Below the pieces are notes generated by a model, which worked only from the letters and a program-made list of their open reading frames with translations, was not told where the DNA came from and searched no databases. A program made the position numbers and the translations under genes. A stretch of 64,000 nucleotides of DNA from Comamonas phosphati (GTDB lineage Bacteria > Pseudomonadota > Gammaproteobacteria > Burkholderiales > Burkholderiaceae_C): assembly GCF_014637085.1 (NCBI RefSeq), contig NZ_BMEU01000016.1, forward strand, positions 44,102 to 108,101, read 5' to 3'. Below, in pieces: positions 58,080-64,000 of this stretch (position 1 is its first letter; every line of letters starts with the position of its first letter).

Positions 58080-59111
58080 ATGCCCCGAAACAAACTTTAC
58101 GGTGCCGTGCTGCTGGCGCTGTTGCTTGGCGCCTGCTCGCGGCAGGATGAGACGCCTGCTGCGGCTTCTTCTCCAGTGGCGGCCGCGGCATCCTCTGCTG
58201 CATCGGTCGCCGCGCCAGTGACGGTCGAGGTCTGCGGCCAGCCTGTCACTTATGCCCAGGTGCCGCAGCGCGCGGTCACCTATGACATCGGCATCACCGA
58301 AATGTTTCTGTACCTGGGCTTGGGTGATCGGTTGATCGGCACCGCGGGCATCCCCGAGAACAAGGAAATCGATCCGGCCTTTCGCGAGCCCCTGGAGCGT
58401 ATTCCCGTGCTATCACGCAAGGGCATGAGCGTCGAGGCCATCGTGGGCGCGCACGCGGATTTTGTCTTTGCCGGCTGGAGTTATGGCTTTCGACCGGGCG
58501 AGGTCACTCCGGAGCTGCTGGCGAGCCACGGTATCCCTAGCTACGTGCTGACGGAGTCCTGCATCCGTGTTGGTGCGCGCACGCGCGTGAGTATGGACGA
58601 TACCCTCTCCGACCTGCGCAACGTGGCGCGCATCTTCCGTGTCGATGCCGAAGTGGAGCCGCGCATCCAGGGACTGGAGCGGTCACTGCGTGATCTGGAG
58701 CGGCGTACTCAGGGCATCAAGCAACGTCCACGCGTTTTCGTGTACGACAGCGGCGAAGACATCCCCACCACCTCGGGCCGCTTCGGCATGCCGCAGGCCA
58801 TCATTGAGGCCGCCGGTGGCACGAACATCTTCGACGACATCGCCAGCAACTGGCCCAAGGGCAACTGGGAGGGCGTGGTCGAACGCAACCCCGAGTGGAT
58901 CGTCATCGTGGACTATGGTGTGCCCAATGCGCAGGGAAAGATCGACTTCCTGCTGCGCAAGCCCGAGCTGGCCCAGGTCGACGCGATCCGCCACAAGCGC
59001 TTCTTCGTGCTGACATATGCCGAAGCCACGCCGGGCCCGCGCAACATGGCGCGGGCTCGCGCGCTGGCTGCTGCCATGCATCCCGCCTTGATGGCGGTTG
59101 CCAAGCCCTAG
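58080..59111 (+). CDS. btuF: Cobalamin-type ABC substrate-binding lipoprotein
   Basis: 343 residues. Lipoprotein signal with lipobox LLGAC (C19), a short Ala/Ser-rich linker, then a class III binding fold (VTYDIGITEMFLYLGLGDRL; MPQAIIEAAGGTNIFDDI; IVDYGVPNAQGKIDFLL). Related proteins bind heme, siderophores or B12. The riboswitch context favours cobalamin. The ATG at 58080 is 7 bp after the receptor stop codon. Confidence 0.82.
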   Translation: MPRNKLYGAVLLALLLGACSRQDETPAAASSPVAAAASSAASVAAPVTVEVCGQPVTYAQVPQRAVTYDIGITEMFLYLGLGDRLIGTAGIPENKEIDPAFREPLERIPVLSRKGMSVEAIVGAHADFVFAGWSYGFRPGEVTPELLASHGIPSYVLTESCIRVGARTRVSMDDTLSDLRNVARIFRVDAEVEPRIQGLERSLRDLERRTQGIKQRPRVFVYDSGEDIPTTSGRFGMPQAIIEAAGGTNIFDDIASNWPKGNWEGVVERNPEWIVIVDYGVPNAQGKIDFLLRKPELAQVDAIRHKRFFVLTYAEATPGPRNMARARALAAAMHPALMAVAKP

Positions 59112-59118
59112 CCGCCCG

Positions 59119-60204
59119 ATGCAGTCATCCCGTTTACTCGCTCCTGGCCGCCGCCTGCCGATTGCTGTCTGGTGCATGCTGTTGGCCGCGCTGCTGGCTT
59201 TCTCCATCACAATTGCCGTCACCTGGGGTTCGGTGCATATCGCGCCGTCCACTGTGTGGCGCATTGCGGGCGCCCAGGTCCTGCAGCGGCTGGGAGCCGA
59301 CCCTGCGGCCGCGCACACATGGTCGGTGCAGCAGTTCCAGATCGTCTGGATGATCCGCATGCCGCGCGTGCTGCTGGCCGCGCTGGTGGGGGCGGGTCTG
59401 GCGGTGGTGGGCGTGGTGATGCAGGCCATGGTGCGCAACCCGCTGGCCGATCCGTACCTGCTGGGCGTGTCCTCGGGCGCATCGGTGGGGGCCGTGTCGG
59501 TGCTGGCCTATGGTTCGCTGGCGGCGGCCGGAGCCTATGCGCTGACGGCCGGAGCCTTTGCTGGCGCGCTGGCAGCCACCCTGGTGGTGTATGCGCTGGC
59601 GCATGTACGGGGGCGCATCCACGCCACGCGGCTTATCCTGTCGGGCGTGGCCGTGGGCTATGTGCTGGTGGGCATCACCAGCCTGATCACGCTGACCTCG
59701 GGCCAGCGCGAGCTGGCCGCCGCACTGATGACCTGGACACTGGGCACGCTGGCCGGCACGGAGTGGGGCGAGCTGGGCCTGCCCACGCTGGTACTGGCGG
59801 CCAGCATCGCCTGGCTGCTGCTGCAGGCGCGGGCGCTGAACGCGCTGGGTGGTGGCGAAGAAACCGCCGTCACCCTGGGCGTGAACACGCATGACCTGCG
59901 GCGCCGGCTGTTCGTGGTGGTGTCCCTGCTCACCGGGACCATGGTGGCGGTCAGCGGGGCCATCGGCTTCATCGGCCTCGTGATTCCGCACATGACGCGC
60001 ATGCTGGTGGGAAGCAACCACCGGCGTGTGCTGCCGGTAGCGGCGTTGGGCGGGGCCATCTTCCTGGTGCTGGTGGACCTGCTGGCACGCACCTGGCTGG
60101 CACCCACCGAGATTCCGGCGGGCGTTGTGACCTCGCTGATCGGCGGCCCGTTCTTCGTGTGGATGCTGGTGCGCAACACCGGTTTCGGGGGGCATGCGGC
60201 ATGA
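59119..60204 (+). CDS. btuC: FecCD/BtuC-type ABC permease
   Basis: 361 residues, about 10 membrane helices. Blocks: IRMPRVLLAALVGAGLAVVG, VVMQAMVRNPLADPYLLGVSSGAS, ISGVAV-like LSGVAVGYVL, and GFIGLVIPHMTRMLVGSNHRR. Homodimeric inner-membrane channel of the B12 importer. The stop codon overlaps the ATPase gene start (ATGA). Confidence 0.9.
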   Translation: MQSSRLLAPGRRLPIAVWCMLLAALLAFSITIAVTWGSVHIAPSTVWRIAGAQVLQRLGADPAAAHTWSVQQFQIVWMIRMPRVLLAALVGAGLAVVGVVMQAMVRNPLADPYLLGVSSGASVGAVSVLAYGSLAAAGAYALTAGAFAGALAATLVVYALAHVRGRIHATRLILSGVAVGYVLVGITSLITLTSGQRELAAALMTWTLGTLAGTEWGELGLPTLVLAASIAWLLLQARALNALGGGEETAVTLGVNTHDLRRRLFVVVSLLTGTMVAVSGAIGFIGLVIPHMTRMLVGSNHRRVLPVAALGGAIFLVLVDLLARTWLAPTEIPAGVVTSLIGGPFFVWMLVRNTGFGGHAA

Positions 60205-60998
60205 CGGCAACGACAGCGGCCATGCTCGAAGCCCGCGACCTGCAGTGGGAGGTGCATGCACGCCGCGTCGTCCACGGGGCCAGCCTGGCGCTGGCGCGCG
60301 GCGAATGCGTGGGCCTCATCGGGCCCAACGGCAGCGGCAAATCCACCTTGCTGCGCATGCTGTACCGAGTGCTGCGGCCCACGCACGGCTGCGTGCAGCT
60401 GCAGGGCCAGGACGTGGCCGGCATGGGCGCACGCGCCTTTGCACGGCAGGTAGCGGTGCTCGCGCAAGAGTCGGCGCCGCATTTCGACACCACCGTGGCC
60501 GAGCTGGTGATGCTGGGCCGCATACCCCACCAGGCCGACTGGGCGCGCGACAGTGCGCAGGACCATGCCGCCGTGCGCGATGCCCTGCAGCAGGTGGGCG
60601 CCCTGGCGCTGGCCGACCGCACGCTGGCTGACCTCTCGGGCGGCGAGAAGCAGCGCGTGCTGGTGGCGCGCGCCCTGGCCCAGCAGCCGCAGGTGCTGCT
60701 GCTGGACGAGCCCACCAACCACCTGGACATACGCTACCAGTTGGAGGTGATGGGCCTGCTGCGGCGCCAACGGCTCAGCGCCATCGTGGCGCTGCACGAC
60801 CTAAACATTGCCGCGCACTACTGCGACCGCCTGGTGCTGATGGACCAGGGCCGCATCGTGGCCGAGGGCGAGCCGGGCACCGTACTCACCCCTGCCACGC
60901 TGCAAGCGGTGTATGGCGTGGCCACCGAGGTCGATACGCACCCTGCCACGGGCCGCGTGCGCATCAGCTTCATTCCCCAGGCCCTCGACGATGCGTGA
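60201..60998 (+). CDS. btuD: Cobalamin-type ABC transporter ATP-binding protein
   Basis: 265 residues. Walker A GPNGSGKST (about 40-48), signature LSGGEKQRV, Walker B LLLDEPTNHLD, switch His in VALHDLNIAAHYCDR. Start overlaps the permease stop by 4 bp. Completes a receptor-BtuF-BtuC-BtuD set under one riboswitch. Iron-chelate ATPases are close relatives; assignment comes from context. Confidence 0.9.
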   Translation: MTATTAAMLEARDLQWEVHARRVVHGASLALARGECVGLIGPNGSGKSTLLRMLYRVLRPTHGCVQLQGQDVAGMGARAFARQVAVLAQESAPHFDTTVAELVMLGRIPHQADWARDSAQDHAAVRDALQQVGALALADRTLADLSGGEKQRVLVARALAQQPQVLLLDEPTNHLDIRYQLEVMGLLRRQRLSAIVALHDLNIAAHYCDRLVLMDQGRIVAEGEPGTVLTPATLQAVYGVATEVDTHPATGRVRISFIPQALDDA

Positions 60999-61633
60999 GT
61001 CCCCCCACATCCCGGATGCCATGGTCCTGTGCCATACGTGATGTTCTTGAGTGCCTGCCCCAGGCACTGCAGCAGCGTATGCCCGGGTGCCAGGTGATCG
61101 TGGCCTTCATTGACAAGGCCGAACCATCGCTGCCCGAGGCGCTGGCTGCACAAGGTCGCTATGCGCTGGCGTGCCAGCTAGGGTGGGGCGACAATGTGCC
61201 GGCCATCCGTTTGGCGCCGGAACTGGTGCAGGCCGATGACGCCGCCCAGAGCGCTGGAGCGCAGTGGGGCAGCACGACCCCCGGTCGGCTGATCCAGCGT
61301 GCCGGCGCATACCCACCATGCCCTGGTCTGCATGGGTCCGCGCTGCACCGCGCAGGAGCCATCCGTTGCCACGAACGAGAAGCCCTCTGGAGACACCAGC
61401 TTACCGCACCGGAACTCCCAGCCCGCCCAGGCCTGTCCAGGCAGCTCCATGCCGTTCATCAGCCGCAGCAGCTTATAAGTGGCGTACGGGATGTCGTGCT
61501 TGCCAGCTTCCCAGTTATGTACAGTCCGGGACGACACGTGAAGAAACTGCGCGCAGGCGTGCAGATCCATGCCCAGGTTCCGGTACATGGCACGGAAGCG
61601 CTGGCAAGCTGGAGGCGGGTATCGCGGTCATGA
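60995..61633 (+). CDS. Unrecognised open frame behind btuD
   Basis: A frame from GTG 60995, which overlaps the btuD stop (GTGA), to 61633. Residues 17-90 look protein-like (VLECLPQALQQRMPGCQVIVAF, LPEALAAQGRYALACQLGWG), but the second half is antisense to the Xer-activator-like gene and looks random. Possibly the truncated start of a cobalamin gene cut by the element to its right. I recognise no family and doubt it is intact. Confidence 0.25.
   Translation: MSPPTSRMPWSCAIRDVLECLPQALQQRMPGCQVIVAFIDKAEPSLPEALAAQGRYALACQLGWGDNVPAIRLAPELVQADDAAQSAGAQWGSTTPGRLIQRAGAYPPCPGLHGSALHRAGAIRCHEREALWRHQLTAPELPARPGLSRQLHAVHQPQQLISGVRDVVLASFPVMYSPGRHVKKLRAGVQIHAQVPVHGTEALASWRRVSRS
61178..61588 (-). CDS. 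Helix-turn-helix protein, VC1465/XafT-like Xer recombination activator
   Basis: 136 residues. The first 75 residues (YRNLGMDLHACAQFLHVSSRTVHNWEAGK, split here by domain: helix-turn-helix at about 8-30; then ATYKLLRLMNGMELPGQAWAGW and KLVSPEGFSF) match the family of XafT, the factor with which phage TLC of Vibrio activates XerCD at dif. After residue 80 the sequence no longer fits the family, so the C-terminus may be frameshifted or fused at the element end. It is transcribed leftward, starting 70 bp left of the dif-like site. In-frame codons upstream of the ATG (ACQRFRA) also look coding. Confidence 0.65.
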   Translation of the reverse strand: MYRNLGMDLHACAQFLHVSSRTVHNWEAGKHDIPYATYKLLRLMNGMELPGQAWAGWEFRCGKLVSPEGFSFVATDGSCAVQRGPMQTRAWWVCAGTLDQPTGGRAAPLRSSALGGVIGLHQFRRQTDGRHIVAPP

Positions 61634-61657
61634 CGCCGGATGCCGAGCCTCTGTTTT

Positions 61658-61685
61658 ACTAGATACGATCTGTATTATGTTAAAT
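61658..61685 (+). other. dif-like Xer recombination site, probable phage attachment site
   Basis: 28 bp: ACTAGATACGA, TCTGTA, then TTATGTTAAAT. The last 11 bases (61675-61685) equal the XerD half-site of E. coli dif. The left arm is a degenerate XerC half, as in attachment sites left after phage integration. It lies between a XafT-like gene and phage-type genes in a GC-poor stretch. Confidence 0.65.
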
Positions 61686-61767
61686 CTCTATTGCGCCACT
61701 TCAGAACAAGGCTGAACAAACGGCAACCCCTGCTTCAGTTTGTCCAACTCAGTACGAACGCTCTTTA

Positions 61768-62124
61768 ATGTTTCGTGCACCTTCCCAAGCCAACCTACCC
61801 CACATAAGCCACCTCCTAAACGATATTCCCGGAAACGTCAACCAAGTGGCAAAACACCTGGGCATATCAGCAACAACTCTACGCAAGTACAAAGCCCAAG
61901 GGCAAGCACCACGCGCCGTGATGCTTGCCCTTTTTTGGGAGTCCACCTGGGGCCGCATGACGGCCGACACCGTAGCGTTCAACCATGCAGCAGCGCATGC
62001 CGCCCAGGCTGCAGCACTCAAGCGCCAGAGAAAAGCATTGCTGCGCCAAATCCAACAGCTAGAAAGCGAGATTGCCAACCAAGAAGGCCGCGCCGCAAAC
62101 AGCCCTGTTTTTAGAATTGGCTAG
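61768..62124 (+). CDS. Small phage-type DNA-binding protein
   Basis: 118 residues. Helix-turn-helix at about 21-50 (GNVNQVAKHLGISATTLRKY) followed by a coiled-coil segment (LKRQRKALLRQIQQLESEI, about 83-101), typical of small phage regulators. It converges with the next gene, overlapping it by 4 bp at the stop codons. GC is lower than the chromosome. Could be the lysogeny or Xer-site regulator of the inovirus; no specific family recognised. Confidence 0.6.
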   Translation: MFRAPSQANLPHISHLLNDIPGNVNQVAKHLGISATTLRKYKAQGQAPRAVMLALFWESTWGRMTADTVAFNHAAAHAAQAAALKRQRKALLRQIQQLESEIANQEGRAANSPVFRIG

Positions 62125-62549
62125 AAACGAGGAGGCATTTCGCCGTATATCTCCATGAAACGCTTATGCGCAGCAGCATGTGCATTCACACAAGGCATCG
62201 TTGACGGATCAGCCTGACAGGCCGCAGATGGTCGATAAATCTGCTTCCATGCAACGCGCAACTCATCATCACGCCTCAACTTGTCTCTCTTTTGCTGTTC
62301 AATATCAGCAGCCTGCCAACGAGCATGATCAGCCTTCACTCGCTCAATAGCGTCTTGCTTCGCTGCCTGAGATTTCATCTCTTTTGCCAGTAAGGCAGCA
62401 GCATCACGCGCCGCATATTCCACGCCCATGGCGATGATTTTGGTATATGCCAACGCAGCAAGAAGGCTACCGATAAAGACGCCTAGCGCAATCCTCAAGA
62501 CGCCCATCCAAAAAGAGCCCTCGGACTCACCAGCCATGTATCTGGACAT
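62121..62549 (-). CDS. Inovirus-region single-pass membrane protein
   Basis: 142 residues. One hydrophobic segment (MGVLRIALGVFIGSLLAALAY, split residues about 15-34), then a long charged helix (AAKQDAIERVKADHARW) and two Cys (SAACQADPSTMPCVN). GGGAGGGGG precedes the ATG at 62549, a strong ribosome site. Same strand as zot. Function unknown; could be a virion or export accessory protein. Confidence 0.6.
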   Translation of the reverse strand: MSRYMAGESEGSFWMGVLRIALGVFIGSLLAALAYTKIIAMGVEYAARDAAALLAKEMKSQAAKQDAIERVKADHARWQAADIEQQKRDKLRRDDELRVAWKQIYRPSAACQADPSTMPCVNAHAAAHKRFMEIYGEMPPRF

Positions 62550-62937
62550 ATCCCCCTCCCTACTCTGTTGCCGGAGTTTAGAGGACAGGAGCGCTCCCGC
62601 GCGATTTCCAATGAATGAGGGCTAAAGCCCTATAGACGCTCGCCGCGCGGCGTCCGCTGCCCGTCACACACCGCGCCCCGCACCATTCCCCAGAGTTCTC
62701 GCCTCTTCGGCCTACGCTAAATCAAGAGCGGCCTGCGGCCTTGTCTTTTCTCCGGGGGTATTCATAAAGCTTCGCTTTACAAAGCTTCCCCACTCCGAAA
62801 AGCCATCTTGATAACGCTCAAGGCACGGCGAGGAACTCAGGGGAACGGTGCAAGCAAGGGACAGTTAAACGGGCAGCAGACAGTAGACGACCCGGCTCCG
62901 AATCTAGGGGCCCGGTACACCAGAAAGGCAGCACATC
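62550..62937. other. Structured non-coding stretch in the phage region
   Basis: 388 bp without a credible gene. It holds several hairpins: GGGCTAAAGCCC (about 62619-62630), GGCC-TGC-GGCC near 62733-62744, and TAAAGC-TTC-GCTTTA (62765-62779). Filamentous phages keep their plus/minus-strand replication origins and packaging signal in such a gap. Which hairpin, if any, does this is not decided. Confidence 0.4.
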
Positions 62938-63309
62938 ATGGCCATCGCAGCAAATTTCAGGAAATACGCTCAAGCACTGGCGCTGCAGCTGGTGTTGCCT
63001 TTCGGCCGTCCTGTCTGGAACGGTGCGCGGCCCACAACGCGCCTGGGCCGCGAGATTCGCAGCTACGTCACCAAGGCCATGAAGGCGCGCGGTCTGGTGG
63101 AGTACCACGAGGCGCGGCCCGTTCCTCAGTGGTGGAAGGATGCCCAGGCCCGCGCGCGAGCCATGGTCAAGTTTGTGAAGGAAGGCCAGCTCAAGCTAGA
63201 CCTGAGCCGAACAGTAGTCGTCAGCCGCAGCGAGTTTGAGCGCGCGAACAACTACCGAAAGCAACTGCTGCGCGGAAAAGCAGAGCGCGGCGAAATCGTG
63301 ATCGCCTAG
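62938..63309 (+). CDS. Hypothetical protein in the inovirus region
   Basis: 123 residues, basic (many Arg and Lys), with FRKYAQALALQLVLPFGRP at the N-terminus and MKFVKEGQLKLDLSRT-like text in the middle. AAAGG precedes the ATG. It runs opposite to zot, converging on it with a 12-bp gap. Small basic proteins of this position may be regulators or single-strand DNA-binding proteins; no family recognised. Confidence 0.55.
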   Translation: MAIAANFRKYAQALALQLVLPFGRPVWNGARPTTRLGREIRSYVTKAMKARGLVEYHEARPVPQWWKDAQARARAMVKFVKEGQLKLDLSRTVVVSRSEFERANNYRKQLLRGKAERGEIVIA

Positions 63310-63321
63310 AGCTGGCCCTGC

Positions 63322-64000
63322 TCACTGAATCGCCGAGCGCACCTGTGCATTGCGCGCAGCGAGGCCTTGCAAGTACGAGTCGCCGGGCTGCTCCTGCTTT
63401 TGCGGCACGGCCAGCGGCGCGGGCATGGGCGCTTGCTGCTGGACTGGCGCGGCCTGGGCGACCAGCTGCGGACGCTCCCGCCGTTCGACGGGTTCGGGCC
63501 GCTGCCAGTCCACAAAGAAGCCGTTTTTGACGATCTGCGTGCAGACGTCCACCGAGATCGGCAGGACAGTGCCCTGCTGCGTGTAGCAGTGGCAGCCCTT
63601 GGATTCCATGGCGACGCATGCCGCCGGGTACGGGGCCACGACTGGCGTGGTGACCTGATCGTAGGCCGGTGCCGTGTGCGGAAAGTCTTTCACCCGCGGC
63701 TGACGGCCCGCCACATACTCTGCCGCAGTCATGACATGGCCGTCACGGTTCGGGCCGCTCTGCTGCGCGCCTGCTGCACCAGCCGCACCGGCTGCCACTG
63801 CCTGGGGCCGTTCCTTGGTGACGTTTTTGTAGACGCCGGTGATCGCCAAGTAGCCCATGGCGGGCACGAGCAACACGCAGGCCAGGACAGTCCAGACGGC
63901 ACGCGGGATTTTCTTTTTGCCGGTGTGCAGGCTTGCGCTTTTGTACCAGCCGTAGACTTCTTTCGGGAAGCCCACCATGGTGACGGTGCCGCTTTTGCCG
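63322..64000 (-). CDS. zot: Zot/pI-like filamentous phage assembly protein, C-terminal part
   Basis: The frame stays open to the right edge, so the N-terminal ATPase domain lies outside the window; about 225 residues are seen. KSASLHT followed by a basic stretch and one membrane helix (VWTVLACVLLVPAMGYLA) is the pattern of Zot proteins where the cytoplasmic ATPase joins the membrane anchor. The periplasmic tail has paired Cys (CVAMESKGCHC, DVC) and Pro/Gln-rich sequence. pI/Zot drives phage extrusion through the inner membrane. Confidence 0.82.
   Translation of the reverse strand, partial: GKSGTVTMVGFPKEVYGWYKSASLHTGKKKIPRAVWTVLACVLLVPAMGYLAITGVYKNVTKERPQAVAAGAAGAAGAQQSGPNRDGHVMTAAEYVAGRQPRVKDFPHTAPAYDQVTTPVVAPYPAACVAMESKGCHCYTQQGTVLPISVDVCTQIVKNGFFVDWQRPEPVERRERPQLVAQAAPVQQQAPMPAPLAVPQKQEQPGDSYLQGLAARNAQVRSAIQ

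Overview
The window reads as a chromosomal segment of a GC-rich beta-proteobacterium of the Comamonadaceae, most likely Comamonas or a close relative such as Delftia. Support for this: an isc-type hscA-fdx pair, the dapC-dapD-pilU-dapE-prmB order, an intracellular PHB depolymerase, benzoate catabolism through catechol, propionyl-CoA to methylmalonyl-CoA degradation, Entner-Doudoroff genes for gluconate, and short intergenic repeats of a kind I associate with this family. Genus is inference; no rRNA is present.

Layout. 1-3236: end of the iron-sulfur (isc) operon (hscA partial, fdx), dnaQ, tRNA-Val(CAC) and a terminator. 3540-15137: a LysR regulator divergent from catB-catA-benABCD-ridA-like-benK-second MFS-benE, with an exact ATAC-N7-GTAT operator between regulator and catB. 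15160-17984: two overlapping dynamin-like GTPase genes directly behind benE, ending in an IS5-like transposase remnant. 18292-24500: lrgAB, an L-2-hydroxyglutarate oxidase-like gene, a yqjD/yqjE/yqjK-like trio, pyrD, rpiA and a LysR remnant. 24681-31316: a ferritin-like gene and the leftward lysine-biosynthesis operon carrying pilU and prmB. 31579-38624: a chemoreceptor, phaZ with an orphan rnfB, dusA, and an MHYT sensor gene broken at a C7 tract. 38772-47054: a GntR regulator divergent from methylmalonyl-CoA mutase, meaB, pccB, pccA and a likely epimerase. 47160-52960: a LacI-type regulator divergent from gluconokinase, an MFS transporter, edd and eda. 52991-55370: a tyrosine recombinase divergent from a KfrA-like coiled-coil protein, with a perfect 36-bp palindrome between them. 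55571-60998: a cobalamin riboswitch, TonB receptor and BtuFCD-type ABC importer.

60995-64000 is accessory DNA. It holds a homologue of the XafT (VC1465) Xer-activation family, a dif-like site whose XerD half matches the canonical sequence, small phage-type genes, and the C-terminal part of a Zot/pI morphogenesis protein running off the right edge. I read this as the left part of a filamentous phage (inovirus) integrated at dif.

How the genes work together: benzoate is imported by up to three carriers, oxidised by BenABC and BenD to catechol and opened by CatA and CatB; catC and catD are not in the window. Propionyl-CoA is carboxylated by PccAB, epimerised by the VOC protein and isomerised by the B12-dependent mutase protected by MeaB. 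The riboswitch-controlled B12 importer in the same window supplies the type of cofactor that mutase needs. Gluconate enters through the MFS carrier, is phosphorylated by GntK and split by Edd and Eda.
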